This document shows positions 59,271 to 64,000 of a stretch of DNA of 64,000 nucleotides, in pieces. Under the pieces are notes generated by a model that did no database searches, was not told the origin of the DNA, and saw only the letters and a program-made list of their open reading frames with translations. Source of the DNA: Terebella lapidaria (taxonomy: Eukaryota > Annelida > Polychaeta > Terebellida > Terebellidae); contig OX424563.1 in NCBI GenBank assembly GCA_949152475.1, positions 39,194,120 to 39,258,119 on the forward strand, given 5' to 3'. How positions within the stretch are numbered: position 1 is the stretch's first letter; every line of letters starts with the position of its first letter. A program made the position numbers and the translations under genes.

Positions 59271-60595
59271 TGTACGATGGACATGCGACGCTCCACTGTA
59301 CGATGGACATGCGATGCTCCACTGTACGACGGACATGTGACGCTCCACTGTATGATGGACATGCGAGGTTCCACCGTACGATGGACATGGGATGCTCCAT
59401 CGTACGATGGACATGTGACGCTCCACCGTACGATCGACATGTGATGCTCCACCGTACGATGGACATGTGATGCTCCATCGTACGATGGACATCTGACGCT
59501 CCACCGTACGATGGACATGCTATGCTCCACCGTACGATGGACATGTGACGCTCCACCGTACGATGGACATGGGACGCTCCACCGTACAATGGACATGTGA
59601 CGCTCCATCGTACGATGGACATGCGACGCTATACTGAATGATGGACATGCGAGGCTCCACCGTAAGATGGACATGTGACGCTCCACCGTATGATGGACAT
59701 GCGACGCTCAATCGTACGATGGACATGGGATGCTCCACCGTATGATGGACATGTGACGCTCCACCGTACGATGGACATGTGACGCTCCACTGTATGATGG
59801 ACATGTGACGCTCCACCGTACGATGGACATGTGACGCTCCACTGTATGATGGAAATGCAAAGCTCCACTGTACGATGGACATGTGACGCTCCATCGTACG
59901 ATGGACATACGAGGCTCCATCGTAAGATGGACATGTGACGCTCCACTGTACAATGGACATGTGACGCTCCACCGTATGATGGACATGCAAAACTCCACTG
60001 TACAATGGACATGTGACACTCCACCGTACGATGGACATGCGACGCTCTACCGTAGGATGGACTAGCGAAGCTCCACCGTAAGATGGACATGTGACGCTCC
60101 ACAGTACGATGGACATCTGACGCTCCACCGTACGATGGACATGCTATGCTCCAGCGTACGATAGACATGTGACGCTCCACCGTACGATGGACATGGGACG
60201 CTCCACCGTATAATGGACATGTGACGCTCCACCGTACGATGGACATGAGACGCTCCACCGTATATGGACATGTGACGCTCCACCGTACGATGGACATGTG
60301 ACGCTCCACTGTATGATGGACATGCAAAGCTCCACTGTATGATGGACATGTGACGCTCCACCGTACGATGGACATACGAGGCTCCACCGTAAGATGGACA
60401 TGTGACACTCCGCTGTACGATGGACATGCGACGCTCCACTGTACGATGGACATGTTACGCTCCACCGTACGATGGACATGCGACGCTCCATCGTACGATG
60501 GACATGGGATGCTCCACCGTATGATGGACATGTGACACTCCGCTGTACGATGGACATGCGACGCTCCACGGTACGATGGACATGTTACGCTCCAC
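59271..60595. repeat. 1.3-kb tandem duplication, first unit (1,325 bp)
   Basis: This matches 60,596 onward, first at +1,325 and then, after one missing 26-bp unit near 60,860, at +1,299. It contains one 25-bp unit near 60,255. Its left edge is CCAATGTACG|GATGG against CCACCGTACG|GATGG at 60,596. Confidence 0.78.
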
Positions 60596-61894
60596 CGTAC
60601 GATGGACATGCGACGCTCCACTGTACGATGGACATGCGATGCTCCACTGTACGACGGACATGTGACGCTCCACTGTATGATGGACATGCGAGGTTCCACC
60701 GTACGATGGACATGGGATGCTCCATCGTACGATGGACATGTGACGCTCCACCGTACGATCGACATGTGATGCTCCACCGTACGATGGACATGTGATGCTC
60801 CATCGTACGATGGACATCTGACGCTCCACCGTACGATGGACATGCTATGCTCCACCGTACGATGGATATGGGACGCTCCACCGTACAATGGACATGTGAC
60901 GCTCCATCGTACGATGGACATGCGACGCTATACTGAATGATGGACATGCGAGGCTCCACCGTAAGATGGACATGTGACGCTCCACCATATGATGGACATG
61001 CGACGCTCAATCGTACGATGGACATGGGATGCTCCACCGTATGATGGACATGTGACGCTCCACCGTACGATGGACATGTGACGCTCCACTGTATGATGGA
61101 CATGTGACGCTCCACCGTACGATGGACATGTGACGCTCCACTGTATGATGGAAATGCAAAGCTCCACTGTACGATGGACATGTGACGCTCCATCGTACGA
61201 TGGACATACGAGGCTCCATCGTAAGATGGACATGTGACGCTCCACTGTACAATGGACATGTGATGCTCCACCGTATGATGGACATGCAAGGCTCCACTGT
61301 ACAATGGACATGTGACACTCCACCGTACGATGGACATGCGACGCTCTACCGTAGGATGGACTAGCGAAGCTCCACCGTAAGATGGACATGTGACGCTCCA
61401 CAGTACGATGGACATCTGACGCTCCACCGTACGATGGACATGCTATGCTCCAGCGTACGATAGACATGTGACGCTCCACCGTACGATGGACATGGGACGC
61501 TCCACCGTATAATGGACATGTGAGGCTCCACCGTACGATGGACATGAGACGCTCCACCGTATATGGACATGTGACGCTCCACCGTACGATGGACATGTGA
61601 CGCTCCACTGTATGATGGACATGCAAAGCTCCACTGTACGATGGACATGTGACGCTCCACCGTACGATGGACATACGAGGCTCCACCGTAAGATGGACAT
61701 GTGACACTCCGCTGTACGATGGACATGCGACACTCCACTGTACGATGGACATGTTACGCTCCACCGTACGATGGACATGCGACGCTCCATCGTACGATGG
61801 ACATGGGATGCTCCACCGTATGATGGACATGTGACACTCCGCTGTACGATGGACATGCGACGCTCCACTGTACGATGGACATGTTACGCTCCAC
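60596..61894. repeat. 1.3-kb tandem duplication, second unit (1,299 bp)
   Basis: This is the adjacent copy of 59,271-60,595. It is one 26-bp unit shorter because a CATGTGACG unit is missing near 60,860-60,875, where GATGGATATGGGACG follows directly. This is the smallest clear unit-level deletion seen between two near-identical copies. Confidence 0.77.
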
Positions 61895-62920
61895 CGTACG
61901 ATGGACATGCGACGCTCCATCGTACGATGGACATGGGATGCTCCACCGTATGATGGACATGTGACACTCCACTGTACGATGGATATGCGATGCTCCACCG
62001 TACGATGGACATGTGATGTTCCATCGTACGATGGACATCTGACGCTCCACCGTAGGATGGACATGTGACGCTCCACCGTACGATGGACATGTGATGCTCC
62101 ACCGTACGATGGACATGGGATGCTCCATCGTACGATGGACAGGTGATGCTCCACCATACGATGGACATGCTATGCTCCACCGTACGATGGACATTTGACG
62201 CTCCACCGTACGATGGACATGAGACGCTCCACCGTACGATCGACATGCGATGCTTCACAGTACGATTGACATGTGATGCTCCACTGTACGATGGACATCT
62301 AACGCTCCACCATACGATGGACATGAGATGCTCCACCGTACGATGGACATGTGACGCTCCACCGAATGATGGACATGCGAGGTTCCACCGTAAGATGGAC
62401 ATGTGACGCTCCACCGTACGATAGACATGCGATGCTCCACCGTACGATGGACATGTGATGCTCCACTGTACAATGGACATGTGACGCTCCACCGTATGAT
62501 GGACATGCAAGGCTCCACTGTACAATGGACATGTGACACTCCACCGTACGATGGACATGCGACGCTCTACCGTAGAATGGACTAGCGAAGCTCCACCGTA
62601 AGATGGACATGTGACGCTCCACCGTACGATGGACATCTGACGCTCCACCGTACGATGGACATGCTATGCTCCAGCGTACGATAGACATGTGACGCTCCAC
62701 CGTACGATGGACATGGGACGCTCCACCGTATAATGGACATGTGACGCTCCACCGTACGATGGACATGAGACGCTCCACCGTATATGGACATGTGACGCTC
62801 CACCGTACGATGGACATGTGACGCTCCACTGTATGATGGACATGCAAAGCTCCACTGTACGATGGACATGTGACGCTCCACCGTACGATGGACATACGAG
62901 GCTCCACCGTAAGATGGACA

Positions 62921-64000
62921 TTTGACGCTCCACCGTACGATGGACATGAGACGCTCCACCGTACGATCGACATGCGATGCTTCACAGTACGATTGACATG
63001 TGATGCTCCACTGTACGATGGACATCTAACGCTCCACCATACGATGGACATGAGATGCTCCACCGTACGATGGACATGTGACGCTCCACCGAATGATGGA
63101 CATGCGAGGTTCCACCGTAAGATGGACATGTGACGCTCCACCGTACGATAGACATGCGATGCTCCACCGTACGATGGACATGTGATGCTCCACTGTACAA
63201 TGGACATGTGACGCTCCACCGTATGATGGACATGCAAGGCTCCACTGTACAATGGACATGGGACGCTCCACCGAATGATGGACATGCGAGGCTCCACCAT
63301 AAGATGGACATGTGACGCTCCACCGTACGATGGACATGCGACGCTCCACCGTACGATGGACATGTGACGCTCCACCGAAGGATGGACATGTGATGCTCCA
63401 CCGAAGGATGGACATGCGAGGCTCCACTGTAAGATGGACATGTTATGCTCCACCGTACGATGGACATGCGACGCTCCATCGTACGATGGACATGGGATGC
63501 TCCACCGTATGATGGATATGTGACACTCCACTGTATGATGGATATGCGATGCTCCACCGTACGATGGACATGTGATGTTTCACCGTACGATGGACATCTG
63601 ACGCTCCACCGTAGGATGGACATGTGACGCTCCACCGTACGATGGACATGTGATGCTCCACCGTACGATGGACATGGGATGCTCCATCGTACGATGGACA
63701 TGCTATGCTCTACCATACGATGGACATGTGACGCTCCACCGTACGATGGACATGAGACGCTCCACCGTACGATCGACATGCGATGTTTCACAGTACGATT
63801 GACATGTGATGCTCCACTGTACGATGGACATCTAACGCTCCACCATACGATGGACATGAGATGCTCCACCGTACGATGGACATGTGACGCTCCACCGAAT
63901 GATGGACATGCGAGGTTCCACCGTAAGATGGACATGTGACGCTCCACCGTACGATAGACATGCGATGCTCCACCGTACGATGGACATGTGACGCTCCACT
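62921..64000. repeat. Mosaic terminal segment of the array
   Basis: Bases 62,912-63,257 repeat 62,185-62,530 at +727 (28 x 26 - 1). From 63,257 the order switches to the type seen at about 40,990-41,750, with CCGAAGGATGG units near 63,375 and 63,401. One unit (the CATGTGATGCTCCACCATACG type) is missing near 63,700. The array runs off the window end inside a unit. Confidence 0.75.

Larger units (their letters stand above)
56074..62920. repeat. 6.1-kb repeat, copy 5, with extra 1.3-kb duplication
   Basis: This copy follows the standard order but is extended by 1,299 bp (50 x 26 - 1) from an internal tandem duplication at about 59,271-61,894. Alignment to copy 1 ends near 62,920 (equivalent 40,237), where the expected CATGTGATGCTCC unit is replaced by CATTTGACGCTCC. 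Confidence 0.8.
1..64000. repeat. 26-bp satellite array filling the whole window
   Basis: The commonest unit is CTCCACCGTACGA followed directly by TGGACATGTGACG, 26 bp and 58% GC. It repeats head-to-tail in one orientation about 2,460 times, with no interruption seen and no unit in inverse orientation. Nearly all units are exactly 26 bp; a recurrent class is 25 bp. Most variation lies at a few positions: CCACCG/CCACTG/CCATCG/CCACCA, TACGA/TATGA/TACAA/TAAGA/TAGGA, CATGTG/CATGCG/CATGGG/CATCTG/CATGCA, and GACG/GATG/GACA/GAGG. Both window edges cut a unit, so the array extends beyond. I do not recognise the unit as a named satellite. A structural, heterochromatic or centromere/subtelomere role is possible but nothing in the sequence decides between these. 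Coding function is rejected: the unit is not a multiple of three, variants ignore codon phase, and no non-repeat start, splice or terminal region is present. Confidence 0.97.

Noticed and set aside
1..64000. CRISPR array
   Set aside because: The repeat size is suggestive, but units abut directly with no unique spacers, and variation is shared between distant units instead of private.
1..64000. Telomeric repeat or centromere CENP-B box satellite
   Set aside because: The unit is 26 bp and lacks a telomere-type G-rich short motif. I found no match to the CENP-B box pattern, TTCG and CGGG with the proper spacing. Location on the chromosome cannot be read from this window.
1..64000. Transposon, retroelement, rRNA, tRNA or other unique gene embedded in the array
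   Set aside because: No stretch departs from the 25-26 bp periodicity anywhere that I could find, so there is no room for an insertion.
1..64000. Nucleosome phasing by the unit (seven units = 182 bp)
   Set aside because: The arithmetic is close to common nucleosome spacing, but almost any short unit has some multiple in that range. The sequence shows no AA/TT periodicity supporting it.
1..64000. Bacterial origin with a giant repetitive surface protein
   Set aside because: Bacterial repeat proteins keep repeats in multiples of three and sit among unique genes. Here the unit is 26 bp, single-base-shorter units occur freely, and 64 kb contains no other gene.

Overview
The window is one uninterrupted tandem-repeat (satellite or minisatellite) array from the first base to the last. 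The basic unit is 26 bp: CTCCACCGTACGA followed by TGGACATGTGACG. About 2,460 head-to-tail copies run in the same orientation. The array enters and leaves the window mid-unit, so it is longer than 64 kb. I see no unique sequence, conventional gene, RNA gene, transposon or CRISPR array. The organism cannot be named. An array of this size with nested higher-order repeats, and with variation concentrated at CpG sites in the C-to-T and G-to-A pattern left by methyl-cytosine decay, points to a eukaryote with germline DNA methylation (inference).

Layout. Units differ by a few substitutions, and the order of variants repeats over long distances, giving a hierarchy of higher-order repeats (HORs). (1) A left segment (1 to about 2,360) is followed by an 8,678-bp block present twice in tandem (about 2,361-11,038 and 11,039-19,716). 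Each block carries an internal 2,130-bp tandem duplication. (2) A bridging segment (19,717-22,716) leads to a 2.0-kb shifted duplication (22,717-25,957). (3) From 24,633 the window restarts: bases 1-8,690 recur at +24,632 (24,633-33,322), followed by sequence matching the end of the second 8.7-kb block at +13,824 (to about 36,541). (4) From about 34,690 the array settles into a 6,106-bp HOR with five copies. Copies 3 and 4 carry internal deletions (lengths 5,275 and 3,897) and copy 5 carries an extra 1.3-kb duplication. (5) The last kilobase (about 62,920-64,000) is a mosaic of older block types.

Every long-range offset measured equals a whole number of 26-bp units minus the number of 25-bp units in the interval. 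For example, 8,678 = 334 x 26 - 6, 24,632 = 948 x 26 - 16, and 6,106 = 235 x 26 - 4. The rearrangements are therefore in register with the unit, as expected for unequal homologous exchange or repeat-templated repair. Within each unit, 16 of the 26 bp form a near-perfect palindrome, TCCAYCGTACGATGGA. Long open frames on the minus strand follow from the unit length and composition and are not annotated as genes.
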